From Apteryx mantelli (taxonomy: Eukaryota; Chordata; Aves; Apterygiformes; Apterygidae): a stretch of 64,000 bases of DNA. The stretch is from the NCBI RefSeq assembly GCF_036417845.1, contig NC_089978.1:134782288-134846287 (forward strand), written 5' to 3'. The position numbers and the translations under genes are program-made. How positions within the stretch are numbered: the first letter of the stretch is position 1; every line of letters begins with the position of its first letter. The notes beneath the pieces were generated by a model that saw only the letters and a list, made by a program, of their open reading frames with translations, did no database searches and was not told the origin of the DNA. Positions 12,901-24,929 of the stretch are shown here, in pieces.

Positions 12901-15900
12901 TCCTTCTGCTTCTCAAGCTCACCAAGATTATCAGCGCTATGTTGATGACTCTCCCAAGTGTTTAGATGTGTTAGTGTTAGACCAAACGTAGGCTGACTGT
13001 TCCTCAGAGGTTCAGGGTGGGGGAAGCTGGAAGCATTATTATTTTGTCACCATGACTTACTAACATTTTACACTGATATATTCAATATCAGAGCAGTTCA
13101 ACCATATGCTTAAATGGGCATCTGAATTTCCTTCCAGTCTGGCATGCACATCCCAACTGGAACAACAAGCGTTCCATATTCAAAAAGGCAAATAAAGCAA
13201 CAATCTCATTGTTCCAGGCAGGAACATGCATGATGGACAATGATGGGTGGAACCAGCAGAGAACCAGTGCTACTTGACTGCTTCAAAAAGCATATTCACA
13301 AATATGACCTTTGTGTTCACCTCAGCTATCTGAGCAACTGGGCAGACATAGCAGCAGCAGCAGAGCATAGAAAAGTGAGCAAGGAGGTCAATTCAAAACA
13401 ACTTCAGGCACTAGACAGTTGAGGAGAACTACATTCCTCAGTTCTGTTGCCATAAAAGGTAAATTTGTGTGGTGTCACTATGCATACTTACTTTATTCTG
13501 ACACCCACCCAGTGGGTAAACAGGGAAGCACTGGTGGTAGAAAACACATATGATTGCACAGCAGTTCCCTCTACTATAAAGATAATCTCTACACTGGTGA
13601 CACTTTCAGATATAAACAGAGACTTGCTGTAGACTATTTGGGGCTATTTTCTAAATGCACATACTTCAGTGATGCCTAGAAAAAAGAAGCTCTACTATCC
13701 TTGAGACATCTAAACACAAAAAAATTCACAGTATTTGTATCTTATCTCTAGAAAAACTATAGTAGCCACTCTTCCTTTAGCCCCTCGAAGCCTCCATTAC
13801 CATATTCCTAACCTAAAAGGGGAACAAATACTGAGGCAAGCACAGGAACACAAGTTTGAGCAAGCACGAACTCCTCTAATGAGTCTCCATGCACATTCAA
13901 TCCTTTCATCACAATCCTTTCTTCTTTATTCTTTTTCCTCCATTCCCTTCTACATCTCTGTAACTCCTTTGCACCCATGGTTACCCCCTTGCTAAACTTG
14001 CACTGCTTTCTTAGCATGAGCGAAAGCACTTCAGTATCTTGTCTTCTCCCCTTAGAAGCAGACATAATATGGTTTAGAGACCTTAAAACATGACTAGAAG
14101 GAGGATAATATTTGAGAAGGAGATGAAAATCTTTTCATGTTTACCTTCAGAAGATAACAAGAACTGAAGAAAGAGACAAGCTCAAATAAAAACCATTCAG
14201 GAACAAGAGAACTGGAACAAGAAACATTCCTCTTTCCCCTCCCTAAATCACTTGGCTCAGTATTGCCATCGAAGGGGCAGCTTCACTATGAGGAAGAAAG
14301 TGCTCAGTGTAGACAAGATATGGCATTCCTCTGAGGAGGTTCAGTACATAAGGAACATCCATATTTTTCTGCTGCAAAAATGCCTGCTGGGGGCATAACA
14401 CATTTCAGACATAAATGCTTCATAATTAACAGCTTAGAGAAAAGCCAAGGGCATATGTAATCCTAGGGCTAAACCCTGTGTCAACTGCAGCAAGGACTAG
14501 ACAGCTATTGAAATACCAGAGCTAAGAAGTTGCTGAACACTTTACTAAGAAGAGCATTGTTAACTTGGCTATTCCACAAAAATCTCCTGAAAAGGAATTT
14601 TAGAGGTGCAAAGTAGAGTTAGGAACTAAAATAGCTAAGGCTGTACATGTAACTTTGTCAGACCTCTGATGAATTTTAACATATATTCTTTAATTACCTA
14701 ATCACATGAGATTTGCCATACAAAGTGGTTTTCATACCAAGTGACTGAGCAGTGATTCAGTGTTTTATTTTATCCTCTTTGTTCAGTACAGAGTCATACA
14801 TACACTATCCAAAAACTGATTTGGTAATAAGCTTTTCAAGGTGTTCATTATTGCAATATTAGAATGCTTTTTCACAGTACGTCTGTACAGTTGCCCACTT
14901 CCCTTACCAATAAAATGAATAACTGAGGTAAAGAGGTTAAGGCTAAGAAGGCCAGCTAATTACATGCATCCCACTTGAAATGTCTAAAAATGCTATATAG
15001 TTTAGCTTTTCAGAATTATCTGTTCAAAGCAGAGACTTCAACTGCAGCTATGAGTGTTCTGCACATCTGCTCCTCTGACTACAAATTTTCACTGAGAATT
15101 TGAGAGATGCACAAACTGTGCAAGGAGAACCTGTAAAAAAACATGACCTCAAAATAAATGCAAACATCAAACTCACTCTGTCAGAGTAGTATTCAACTGC
15201 CTCAATCAGGAGAACACCTTTTCTCTTCCTACAAAATCTTCACTTAATTCATTATACACCTTCCTTTCTTCAAGGAATGGAAGAGGAGATCTACAAACAA
15301 CTGCCCTCTTTCATCAAACACTCCTCATTCATTCCCTGAGCAGATCCAGCCAGTAAACCATATGAAAGAGAAATTCTGTGGGAGAAAAAAAGATTCAACT
15401 GAAAGTTGTGTCTACATTAGCACTAAAATGTTAAAAGAATTCCACTCCAACAGGTAAATGCGACTATTAGACATTTTTAAAAGAACTGACCAAAGGTCCC
15501 AGGCTACTTATTTGTATCAATTTTCAGCAAATTTTGGAACATTCGTGAATTTCTTAAGGACTTTTTTTTAAACATTATTTTAGTATTTAAAAAAAGGAGG
15601 GAAGGAACAAGTGAGAGGGAAACTGAACTTTGTCAGGCAGGCATGAATCCAGTAAAGAAAAATGGAAGAGCTGATTTGGGATCATCTCAAAGAATTAAAT
15701 GACACTGACAGTACAGATTAAGGGGGAAAAAAATCTTGCCCGACTTAACTTTTTTTGGTAAGGATATAAAGTTAATCAGTGAAAATGAAAGTTTTAAATT
15801 ATTAAACTACAACTTATAACAAATATTTGAGTTGGTATCAGAAAGCATCTTACATAACGAACTAGAACAATAAAAAAAAGAACATGAGATATATTAAAAT

Positions 15901-18836
15901 GAATTTAAATTGCTACATAACAAGGCTTTAGAACACATTATAGAGAACTATCACCAGTGGCTGCATCACTTGTGCAAATTTCACATGAAGCAGTTCTTGA
16001 TCCAACAGAAGAAAAGTTACTGATCACTTGTAAATGAGATACACTGGAAAAAATGAGAACGAAAGGAACAGACCAATAGGACAGCAAGATACAGCCTGAA
16101 TGGAAACAGATACTTTCCATGAAGTCTTACACAGGGTAATACATTTAGGAATGAACAATAAGAGTGGTGGATACAGGATGCTGGACCATATTTCTGAGAA
16201 GCAGTAAGACTTGAATATCATGGTAGATAGTTACCTGAACATGAGCTCCCAGCTGAAACACAGAGGTGAACAGGGATAAGGGTACACCCAACAGAAGAAT
16301 GATAATCTGACTTCTTTAGTTAGCACTATGAAGACTGGTAATAAAGGGCTGTACACATTTTCAGAGAGTCAGAAGTTCAAGCAGAATGTCAAAAGATTAG
16401 AGAAGGCTTAGAGAACAGCAACAAGGCTAATTAGAAAATTGAAAAATATGTTATCGCAGGTGATTAAAAAATTGTTTTTTGCTAAGTTAAGATTTAATTA
16501 ATTACAATCTACACAGGGAGGAAACTTTTTATGAGGGGACACTTCAGTTTGGCAGGTAAAAGGCAAAATAGGTGCAATGGCTGAATATTAGAACTATGAA
16601 AATTAACTTGAGACAAAAGGCATAAAACCATGACAGAGAAGCCTAATCAGCAGACTAACTTACCAAGGACTGAGATGGACTCTCTTTGGAAGTATTAAAA
16701 TCTGTACGATCAGCTTTTCTAAAAGAAAAACTCTAGCTTAAGCGCACCAACTGTCTTACAACTAGCTAACAAAGGGAAGTAACACTGCGTGTAGGACACC
16801 AGACAAAGTAATCAACAACAGCCTTAAGAACTCTAGGAGTATGCAGAAAAGGCTAAGTTAATGCTGTAAAGGTTACTTCGTTTTTCCTAATGTCTTTGTA
16901 GTTTTTTTTTTTTAATACACTTAGATTGTGCACATTTTTTTTAAAGCAAAACACACTTCAAAGCATGACATTCCACAACACCACATTGATATCCATATTC
17001 AACAGGATGATAAACTACCTCAATTGCAGGACAACGCTCATCTTCACTGAGAGAGAAAATAATAGCTTGTAATTTTCTCTGCATGGTTGCACTTGTGGGG
17101 AACAGAGTAGTTTCCAGGGGTTTCATGGATTTTGGCTGTCAGTGACAATGAGATCCAAAAGTGTTTGACTTTGATGGGAGCATTCTCTAGCCACCAAGCT
17201 CATCTACAGCTTCGTTTCTTCCCAGCTTGATATTTATTATACCAAAGATATCTATCATACCTCTCAACATTCAATACTGCATCTTCCTCATCCCTGCCTT
17301 TTCATTACTTTATCTTCCTGCTCCAGGCTCTTATCCAGAAAATACTTGCTTTCCCATAAGGAAAAAACTACATCCTCCTCATTCACTTATGCCTTGTCCC
17401 ATCTGCTTCCTTTCCCTCTTATGCAGCCCACAGCTGTTCCCATCCTCTCATCTCCAAGGTATCTTTGCTCAGAAGCCTCAGCCAAACACGGTTACCCATA
17501 ACTGAATGAGAAGAGCAGAAGAAGCTGCATTTTTGCTCAGTTAGTCCTCGCTCCTCTCTAGCAATTTGCCTCCCCATCCAACATTTCTTCCTGTCTTTTG
17601 TATCCCTCTTCCTTATGGTCCTACATTGATGTTCTTGCCAGTTCACTTCCAGCTTCTTCTTTTTAGCTTTCATGACAGAGTCTCATTTCTTCTGATTCTT
17701 GAACTTTCTTAAATTAATTCACACAGCCTTTTTGCTTCCTAATGACAAAAGGGGCACTGAAGGCACATGGGAATGAACCCTTGGTTTCCATTTCAACACC
17801 ATATCAGCCTGTTTCCTCACAGCAACTGGTTCTGAAGAACCAAGCTCCAAAGTTTCCAATCATATGCAGACAGATGACAAGTTATTTAATTATATTTGGC
17901 CAAATTAAATATAAGACACACTGCCAGTACTACCGTGCTTTTAAAATGCTGCTCATCACCACCCTTGCTGATGCCAAAGGACCAGGTCAGAAAAAAAAAG
18001 TGAAAATAACGTTCACCAAAGAACGGGTCACCGAATCTTAACACATTAACACATTTCTTCAGGAACAACTAATCCAGTTCGTCTATTTGACTATTTTAAG
18101 AACAAGCAGAAAAAAAAAAGCATTCAGAGTCTTATCCCCCAAAGGGCAAAGTTTGACAAAGTTATAAGCAACTTAAAGCAAGATGATATTATGGGAAGGC
18201 TCAGAGAATGCTACCAACTCCGTTAGTACGCATATAGCTCTTCTTCGATCAGCAAAACGAGACTGTGCTTTTAAAACCACATAAATAAAGGAAGCTGATG
18301 TAACGATCTCCCTACAGATACAACAGCTACCCTCCCCTTTATCTCATCAGTACTACGGCATCGTTTGTCAAATGGAATACCCAAGCGGCTGCTTCTGAAG
18401 AGCTGCTCAAACAGCCCCTCAGTCCTTTCCCCACCGACCAGCCAGGCGCCGGCAGCCCCGCACGGAGCGGCGCGGGCAGCGGGCTGGCGTGGCAGCCCCG
18501 GCGGAGCCGTGCCCGCGGCGGAGAGGCAGCCCGCGCCGTGCCCGGCCCTGCCCGCGGGCGGGCCGCTGCCGTCGTGTCCGCGCGGCCGGGCGGGGACTGG
18601 GTCTCCCCGCGGCGAGGCCGGGACAAGGCCGCCGCCCACCCGCGAGCGGCTCGTGCCCCGACGCGGGCGCTCCGGGGCCCGGTCCGCCCCGGGGCAGAAC
18701 GCGGGGCCCCGCCCCCGGACACGGCCCGTCCGTGCCCCCGCGGCCTCCAGCCGGGGCGGCCCCAGCCGCGGCCCGCGGCCCCGCCCCTGCGGCTCTTACT
18801 ATCCAGGTAGTGCTCCAGGTACATCCCGGCCGCCAT
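3946..18836 (-). CDS. ING4: ING4, inhibitor of growth protein 4 (8 coding exons, 249 aa)
   Basis: Coding exons on the minus strand: 18800-18836, 6284-6355, 5892-6058, 5584-5698, 5172-5280, 4699-4846, 4211-4272, 3946-3985. They sum to 750 nt with every GT-AG junction in phase, giving 249 residues, the length of human ING4. The N-terminal ING dimerisation helices occupy about residues 1-105. A basic nuclear-localisation region lies at about 127-149. A C-terminal C4HC3 PHD finger spans about 198-245, with zinc ligands C199, C201, C212, C217, H223, C226, C239 and C242, and the aromatic-cage residues Y198 and W221 are present. A basic tail ends in KKK. From family knowledge, ING4 dimerises, reads H3K4me3 and is a subunit of HBO1 (KAT7)-JADE/BRPF acetyltransferase complexes in the nucleus. 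ING5 is the close paralogue, but the sequence and the ZNF384 neighbour both favour ING4. The start has a good context (A at -3, G at +4). No disabling change was seen. Confidence 0.97.
4211..4272 (-). CDS. ING4: ING4 coding exon 7 (PHD finger, middle)
   Basis: 62 nt, acceptor CCAACAG, donor TG|GTGAGTG. Encodes [20 protein letters not shown] with PHD ligands C217, H223, C226 and cage residue W221. Confidence 0.97.
4699..4846 (-). CDS. ING4: ING4 coding exon 6 (PHD finger, first half)
   Basis: 148 nt, acceptor TTTCAG, donor GAT|GTAAGAG. Encodes the linker from about residue 167 and the first PHD ligands in [15 protein letters not shown]. This includes Y198 and M209 of the histone H3K4me3 pocket. 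Confidence 0.97.
5172..5280 (-). CDS. ING4: ING4 coding exon 5
   Basis: 109 nt, acceptor TTACCAG, donor AC|GTAAGTG. Encodes the basic nuclear-localisation stretch [19 protein letters not shown] and the linker up to KLVR. Confidence 0.97.
5584..5698 (-). CDS. ING4: ING4 coding exon 4
   Basis: 115 nt, acceptor TTCACAG, donor AAGA|GTGAGT. Encodes [20 protein letters not shown] and then the acidic, serine-rich linker ending KGKK, the start of the nuclear-localisation region. The donor is a tandem GC(N)7GT site. Confidence 0.97.
5892..6058 (-). CDS. ING4: ING4 coding exon 3
   Basis: 167 nt, acceptor TTTCAG, donor ATG|GTATGA. Encodes about residues 37-92, the second long helix of the dimerisation domain, including [23 protein letters not shown] repeat lies 44 nt upstream in intron 2. 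Confidence 0.97.
6102..6130 (-). repeat. (TG)n microsatellite in ING4 intron 2
   Basis: About 13 CA units on the plus strand, read as TG in the ING4 transcript. It lies within the 225 nt intron 2, with its near end 44 nt upstream of exon 3. Confidence 0.95.
6284..6355 (-). CDS. ING4: ING4 coding exon 2
   Basis: 72 nt between acceptor CCCTGCAG and donor G|GTGAGG. Encodes residues 13-37, beginning [14 protein letters not shown], the start of the conserved ING helical domain. It follows the 12.4 kb intron 1. Confidence 0.97.
6356..18799 (-). other. ING4: ING4 intron 1 (12.4 kb)
   Basis: A single long intron bounded by donor GTAAGAG at 18799 and acceptor CCCTGCAG at 6356. It holds eroded CR1-like sequence (about 15.9-16.7 kb), several poly(A)/poly(T) runs (for example near 9.48, 11.86 and 16.9 kb) and pyrimidine-rich plus-strand tracts near 10.15-10.33 and 17.26-17.47 kb. 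I found no convincing nested gene. Confidence 0.8.
15900..16690 (+). mobile_element. Old CR1-like LINE fragment
   Basis: Contains CR1 3'-region hallmarks in order: an 'acatttaggaatgaacaa' block, 'gtagatagttacctgaacatgagctcccag' near 16.22-16.25 kb and 'agagaacagcaacaaggctaatt'. Heavily mutated, with no open frame. The assignment is by recognised consensus-like phrases, so the edges are approximate. Confidence 0.55.
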
Positions 18837-19210
18837 CTTGGGCCCCGCGCACGCAGTCACTTCCGGGGGGGGGGGGCGGGCTTCAGCACCTCCTGCCCGT
18901 CCCGGCCCTTCCCCCATCGCGGGGTCCGCTTCCGCCCTTCTTTGTAGGCGCTTCCGCTTGGCTCCGGCCGCCATTTTGGGTGCTGCGGGGCGGTTGCTGC
19001 TCCGCGGAGTAGGGAGGGACCTGTCGTCGAGGCCGCCTCTTCGTAGCGGGACGGCAGCCCGGTGGCGGCCTCCGCGACAGGCGTCTGCCGGGCCCCAGTA
19101 GTGCCGCCCCGGCGGCTGTAACGGAGGGCGGGGGCCGCCCCGCTGCGCACTGGGGAGGGGAGGGACAGGGTCGGGGATTGGGGCGCGACGGGGCCCGCGG
19201 GGCGAGCGGT
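18420..19210. promoter_or_regulatory. ING4: CpG island and promoter of ING4
   Basis: Abruptly GC- and CpG-rich sequence around ING4 exon 1, flanked by AT-rich DNA. On the minus strand it holds an ETS-type CCGGAAGTGAC (about 18855-18865), a YY1 motif AAGATGGCGGC overlapping the ING4 start (18830-18839) and a second YY1-like AAAATGGCGGC (18968-18978). This is a typical TATA-less housekeeping promoter. The TSS was not determined. Confidence 0.85.
18800..18836 (-). CDS. ING4: ING4 coding exon 1
   Basis: Encodes the start [12 protein letters not shown] and the first base of Ser13. The donor reads A|GTAAGAG. It lies inside a CpG island. The start codon sits in an AAGATGGCGGC block, which is also a YY1 site. 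Confidence 0.96.
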
Positions 19211-19829
19211 TTAAATGCAGCCTGTTCCTGACTCCCCTCTGCTCTGAGAGGGTAAATACCCACTTCTTCTGCCTCGCTGTTAAAGGAAATGGGCCCCATC
19301 TTTTGGAGGTGACAGAGGTCTTCTGGCTTCGAATAACTTTCGACAGCCTGACTGGGCACTCCTGCTGGATAATCTGGGTGAGGAAGTATGTTACAGCGCT
19401 GTATTTTTCCATTTACTTTATAACATGCCAGCTATCATCAGCTGCTGCTACATTATAAACGGAGGCTGTCTTTGTTGTAAAATGATTATGGTACAAATTT
19501 AATGTACCTAACCAACAAAAGCAATGAAATTAAAAGCTAAATGTGTGAGCATGCCATCTTTTCTGCATCTTGCCATTACCACTTTCATGACCATATACAA
19601 GGTGCTCATAGATTAGTGATCCCCTTGTTACAGACTTCAGAAACCTTTCCCCAGGTTGTCTTTTGCTAGTGGTTGCATATGCATGGAGTAGTACTGTGCT
19701 AGATAAAGAGGGTGAGGTCATAACTGGTTACAAAGGAGCTGAGATAAAAATTATTTTAATTCTTTTGGCCTTTAGGATCTGTAATGTTCAGGATTGTCAC
19801 TTGATGAGATTAAGGTTTAGCATGCTGTA

Positions 19830-20200
19830 ATGTGTATGAGGCATTGAGTTTACCTTTGGCCAATGTTAAATTTCATTTGCTGTTCTCCTGTCCACTTTCC
19901 TACCTTGTTCTGTTTTTTTCTGAGTCTCCTGATAGACTGTATAGTAACAATCATTGTACAAGGTACCTTGCTGCTAGACTCTGGCCATGAGGAAAACTGA
20001 CCAGGCTTGTTTCTGCTCTTTTCTCCCAGTGACCCAGACCTTTACTTACATAGACATACTGGGATTAAGTCTTTTAGCAGCCTGCAACGCAAGATTTCAA
20101 GAAACTATTATAATTCAAACAATTCTAATTCATTTTATCTACCATTTTGCTCTTTGGTTAATTAAGAGGTCCCCTGTGTTTTAAAGATGCAGTGTTCTTC
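19830..20200 (-). mobile_element. Possible old CR1 fragment (reverse orientation)
   Basis: The plus strand reads 'ggccaatgttaaatttcatttgc', which resembles the reverse complement of the CR1 region reading 'gcagatgaaatttaac..'. Degraded and short; edges uncertain. Confidence 0.35.
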
Positions 20201-22149
20201 AGGCCTATCCAGATAGTCATTTAGGTTATTTACGATTTATTTTTAATTACTTAAAACACTTATTCCTGATTCTTTCCAGTTCCCTTGTGAAGCAGTTGGT
20301 TTCAATTAAGCTGAACTTTATTGTTAAGCCTCACTGCACCTTTTTTCTTAAGGTACTGCAAAATTCTTGTATAAATTGCCTTAAACTCGTAATTAAGGGG
20401 AAGAATGTGGCTACTGCAGGACAACATCTGCTTCCTATATCCCTCCACAATACTAAACCAGAAACCCCCAAATGTATCCTGCTTGGAACTACCAGGTTAG
20501 ATGGAACTGATGTTAAGAACTAGGCATTCTTGGACATCACCTCTTTGGTTAAGAGACTACTTGGCACTCCCACCTTAACTCTCTGAGCCACAGCTAGCAA
20601 GATGGCAAAACACTAGACTACTAAAATGGAATGAATGACTCCATCTGGTCTATAGCAAACTAGAAAAATGTACAAATATATCTTCAGCCTCATTAACTGC
20701 CACTGTGAAACTGGAAACAAAAGGGAGAGAGCCAGTTTAGCATACCTGTATGGTCTGGCAGCCCGTAGAAAAGCTTCCAATCCAGCAAAAACTAGTTTCT
20801 GAACTCTAAATCTAGAGAAGTTTGCTGTCTCTCTGCCTTCTTTAAAAAGCTGAAGCACTGAGGTTCATGGAGAGGTACATCTCTCAGGATGCAAAAAGCA
20901 TCCTGATCTGCAGCTGAAATGTTACCACTCTACTTATTTGGGTGAGGGGTGGTTTTTTTTTTTTTTTTTTAGGTGGACATAGTTTTATGAGCTAGTTTTA
21001 CTAGTATGGATGCATGATTTCACAGGAGGATATTACCCCAAACTGGAATATGCTGTAGAGGCATACGAGGCCAGCCTTACAGTATTAATACCTGGGTAAC
21101 TATTTTAGTAATAAAGCCACATATACTAACTCCGATGGTTATTACTCTTTTTTTCACCCCATAAGTATATTGGGGTTTGCTACTTCAATTACATCCTATG
21201 GTTAGAGCAGCAAACACCTCCAAGTTTGGATGAAGGCTTGATTGATGAGTGGGTGTGCTCCCCAGTAGGCCTATGCATCTCAGGCAGTGAAACTAAACAG
21301 CCTACTTAAAGTAGTCTAGAAAAGTGGTTCTCAGCCTTTATTGATCTACAGATGCCTGTGTATTTTCCCTGGAAATGTAAACATCTGCATAACAAACCTA
21401 AGCCTCTAGCTTTTCAGTTACCTTTCACAGACCTCTTAAAAGTAGTCCAAGGACTACAAGTGAAGGCCACTACTTTAGAGAGATCTTTATGCACACCGCA
21501 AAAGGAGGCCTACAACTCCAGAACCTCTTGTTTGGTTCCCTTTTTGCTGTAGAGGTACGTATTCAATCCTTCTCACTCTTTTAACATTCTCAGTTCAGAG
21601 GTCCCTGCTCTGTATTTCTCTCTCTGCTGGAAAGACTAGATGTACTCACACTTCTTTCTCACAAACACCAAACAATTCCTCTGGAGCATTTTCCCCCCAA
21701 GTTGGTTAATCAATTTTACATACGAAAAAGGACACAAATGGCCCCATAGCTGTGTCCGTACATTCCAAAAACATACCCTAATTCAGTAGCAAAACTAGGC
21801 ACAGACTCTAGTTCTTTGGAATCATCATTTCTTTTCTTCCAGTTCTTTTTTTTTTTCCCCATTCATTACATAGACACTCCATGAAATCAAAATGTTGGAC
21901 CAAGTCGCTACATCTCTCTAATACTTTGTAAGGCAGGGGATGCTCTACTACACAGAAACAAGAAACCATGCACATAAATTTAGTCTGGTACCTGAAAAGG
22001 AGTTTGAAAAGGTACCATCTTGTAGATAAGAAAATGTAGAACTAAGCAATTTCCTGCTATGTTCTAAAAAGGTACTAGTAAACTTGGGCAGCTCTCAGGT
22101 ATATTATCTGCAAAATATTAGCTAGAAGAAAATCCTAGACATGATATAT

Positions 22150-23250
22150 AACCTTTACTAGATACAAAGATGATAAAATATCAGTGACAATGCAGAAGAG
22201 AGGCAGTAGCTCATAATTATATTCTATATTAAGAAGGAAGTTGGATGACATAGACAAATCTGAGAGAGAAGTAATGAAATATTATCTGTTGCCAATGAGA
22301 TTGAGGAGAATGTTTAGTTCTACTTGTTAAATAAAACATCCTAAAACTTGCATAGCTAGAAACTTACAACCGAGAATTTTTAAATTGTCTGGCAAGCAGA
22401 TGGAAGCAATGGGCTTTCTTTTCAAAACAACTTGGGAGATCTGAAAGTGTTCCAGAAGATCAGCAAATACTTTTATTTAAAAAGTATTTTAAAAGGAAAT
22501 GGGATCATCCAGGTGGCTCTAAGCCAGTTAATTTAACACTGATTTGGCAAAATCACAGTGTAAATGATATAGGATGCACTCTGCTAAGAACCACCCCCCC
22601 ATAATACTATTTGATTTAATTTAAAGTAGAAGATCTTATTAAAAGAACTGCGTATCCTTTTATGGCAATGTAAGTTTGATGGTTAAAGATAACTGTTGGC
22701 CTAATATAGTATGACTTCTGTCTGAATACTATATAGCCTGGTCATTCATAAAGAAAAAAAAGGCAACAGATAAGTACTACATGACAGAGCCAAGCCTTAT
22801 TTTGAGGCACCTAAAACAGCTCAATTTAATTTCGCTGTTTGGGAAGATGAATAGAGTGACTTGATCATGGTCTGTAAGTCATTATAAAAGAGGAAGATTT
22901 CTGATAGCAAAAGACTTTAATATACTGAACAAAGGCATAACAAGACCCTATGGATTAAAAAATGAAATAAAATAGAATGGTATTTTTAATGGCAATGATA
23001 ACCAACAAAACCTTCAATAAGGGACATGGTTGAATAACCATATGGCTTTAAATTATTTAAGCTTTAAATCTTTCCTGAAGATTTAACTGAATTATAGATC
23101 AGCAATACTATCACTAGTCATAGCTGAGATTCAGTTACTGTTTTGTGGGTGACTTTCTAAATGATCTCAAACCTACATGATGACTGTTTCCTGTAAAAGC
23201 AATGATCATTTTAAAATCCAGCTAAGAACAGACAACAGATTCAATAAAGG
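22150..23250 (+). mobile_element. Probable eroded CR1-like LINE copy
   Basis: Shows weak CR1 3'-half phrases such as 'gtgacttgatcatggtctgtaagtcattataaaagagg' (about 22856-22892) and 'aaaggcataacaagaccctatgg'. No reading frame survives. Assigned by resemblance only. Confidence 0.45.
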
Positions 23251-24929
23251 AGAAGAAGTGTTACTGCCTTTCAGCAAAGATACTGCAATCTAAGACAGGA
23301 CTCGAGTCATTGTCAAGGGCATCGTGGGCACAAGTTTACAAGAACAAATGGACTGGCATCATGAAGAAGATACAAGGTTTAAGAATTCAGGTTGCTGAAG
23401 AGGAAAGACCATGTCATCTTCTTAGAGAATATCCCACTCTTGCAAGTGAAAGTTAAATAATTGAACTGTTGTCTGCTGGACTGTACAAAGCAAAAAAAAT
23501 GCAGACTGTGGAACTTTAGGCTTCATCCCAATAGGAGAGAATTTTGTTTGGATGTTACATCTTGCATCCTGCAGATAGATAGAAACTATTCTTTTTAAAC
23601 CACCTGAAGTGCTTTGAAAGGGTTAAATTGAACATCCACAGGAATGCAAAGAGGAAAACCTAATACAAACTCAAAAGAAATGTGACGGAGATAATGAAAG
23701 TAAGATACTATTATTACACTAATAACAGGAGTCTGGGTAAACAGAGAAGTAAGAAATTATCACTGATGAGGAAAAAAAAAAGTCCTGGAATAAAGTGTCA
23801 TTTCTGAAACTTGGTGGGAAAGTCCCATTGTAAAAAATCATTAGTTTCTTCTTGGACAGACAGTAGAAGCTATAGGAGGTGCAAACTGCACAAACACAGG
23901 CAGTAGTATCTGAAATTACTGGTAACACAGGGATTGTGCAGCCTTAAAATACACATGGATCCCTATGCTAGGTAACAGAGTCGAAGAAGGAAAAGGATAG
24001 AAGACATTAGAAACCCAACACATCAAACCAGGGACCAGGAAGGATGATTTCAAGCACCTCTAATACACAAAATAAAAAACCACTGCAAGGAGTTTTAACT
24101 TGTGAGATGTTCCCCAGGGTATTCAGCCAGTCAGCAAGATATGTTTCCAACTTTTAAAATGGTAGTTTTCTTAATACAAGATGCTGCACCCAAAACAAGT
24201 CAACTTTTTGGACTTCAATGTGATGCATAAAAGAATCACTTAAGTGGAAACTGGCAATTATGTTGAGCTCATATTGAATATGGACATGCAGAGGACAGCC
24301 ACAAGCAGTAATAAAACTACAGGGAGTCTGTGCTTCACAAAGCTCATTTCCAAAGGTGAGCAAAACTGTAAACTAAGTTGTCTGTGAGAAAAAAAAAAGA
24401 CAGAAAAAATGTGAATGAAAACTCTTCTTTAAGAAAAATTTATTGTATGGCCAAAAAAGCCCCAATTCCACAATCAAGAAAGAAGAACTTTGGGTGAAAG
24501 CTCATCCTGGGTTCAGTGAGGAAAGTCTGTGAGCAACTAGAAACATCTTTTTTTTTTAAAAAAAAAAAGGCCAAAATGTAACACATGGAAAAGGGGAAGG
24601 CCAGACAGCAAGCAACATAAATTAGGCATTATAAAGCAGAGAAAACTGACAAGGAAAGCTCTGTGGCTAGCAAAACTACAGAAAATAGGAAAGGGATTTG
24701 GGATCTTTCATTCCTTTTTTTAAGTAAAAAGGAAACAAAAGAAATCTTACCAATAGCACAGATCCATACTAGATAAAAATGGTAAAATTGCTAGTGACAG
24801 AACAGGGAAAATCAGTCAACAAATACCTCTATTCCATATTCAGAAAGAAACAGGATGTGGTAGTAGTTTGAAAATAGCAATTTATCTCCAGTACCTTAGT
24901 ATCAAAGTAGGAGATTAGACAGTATCTAC

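Noticed and set aside
18339-19412. Long minus-strand open frame of 357 codons over the ING4 promoter
   Set aside because: Open because the region is GC-rich and stop-poor. Only its [13 protein letters not shown] segment is a real exon; sequence past the GTAAGAG donor is intron.
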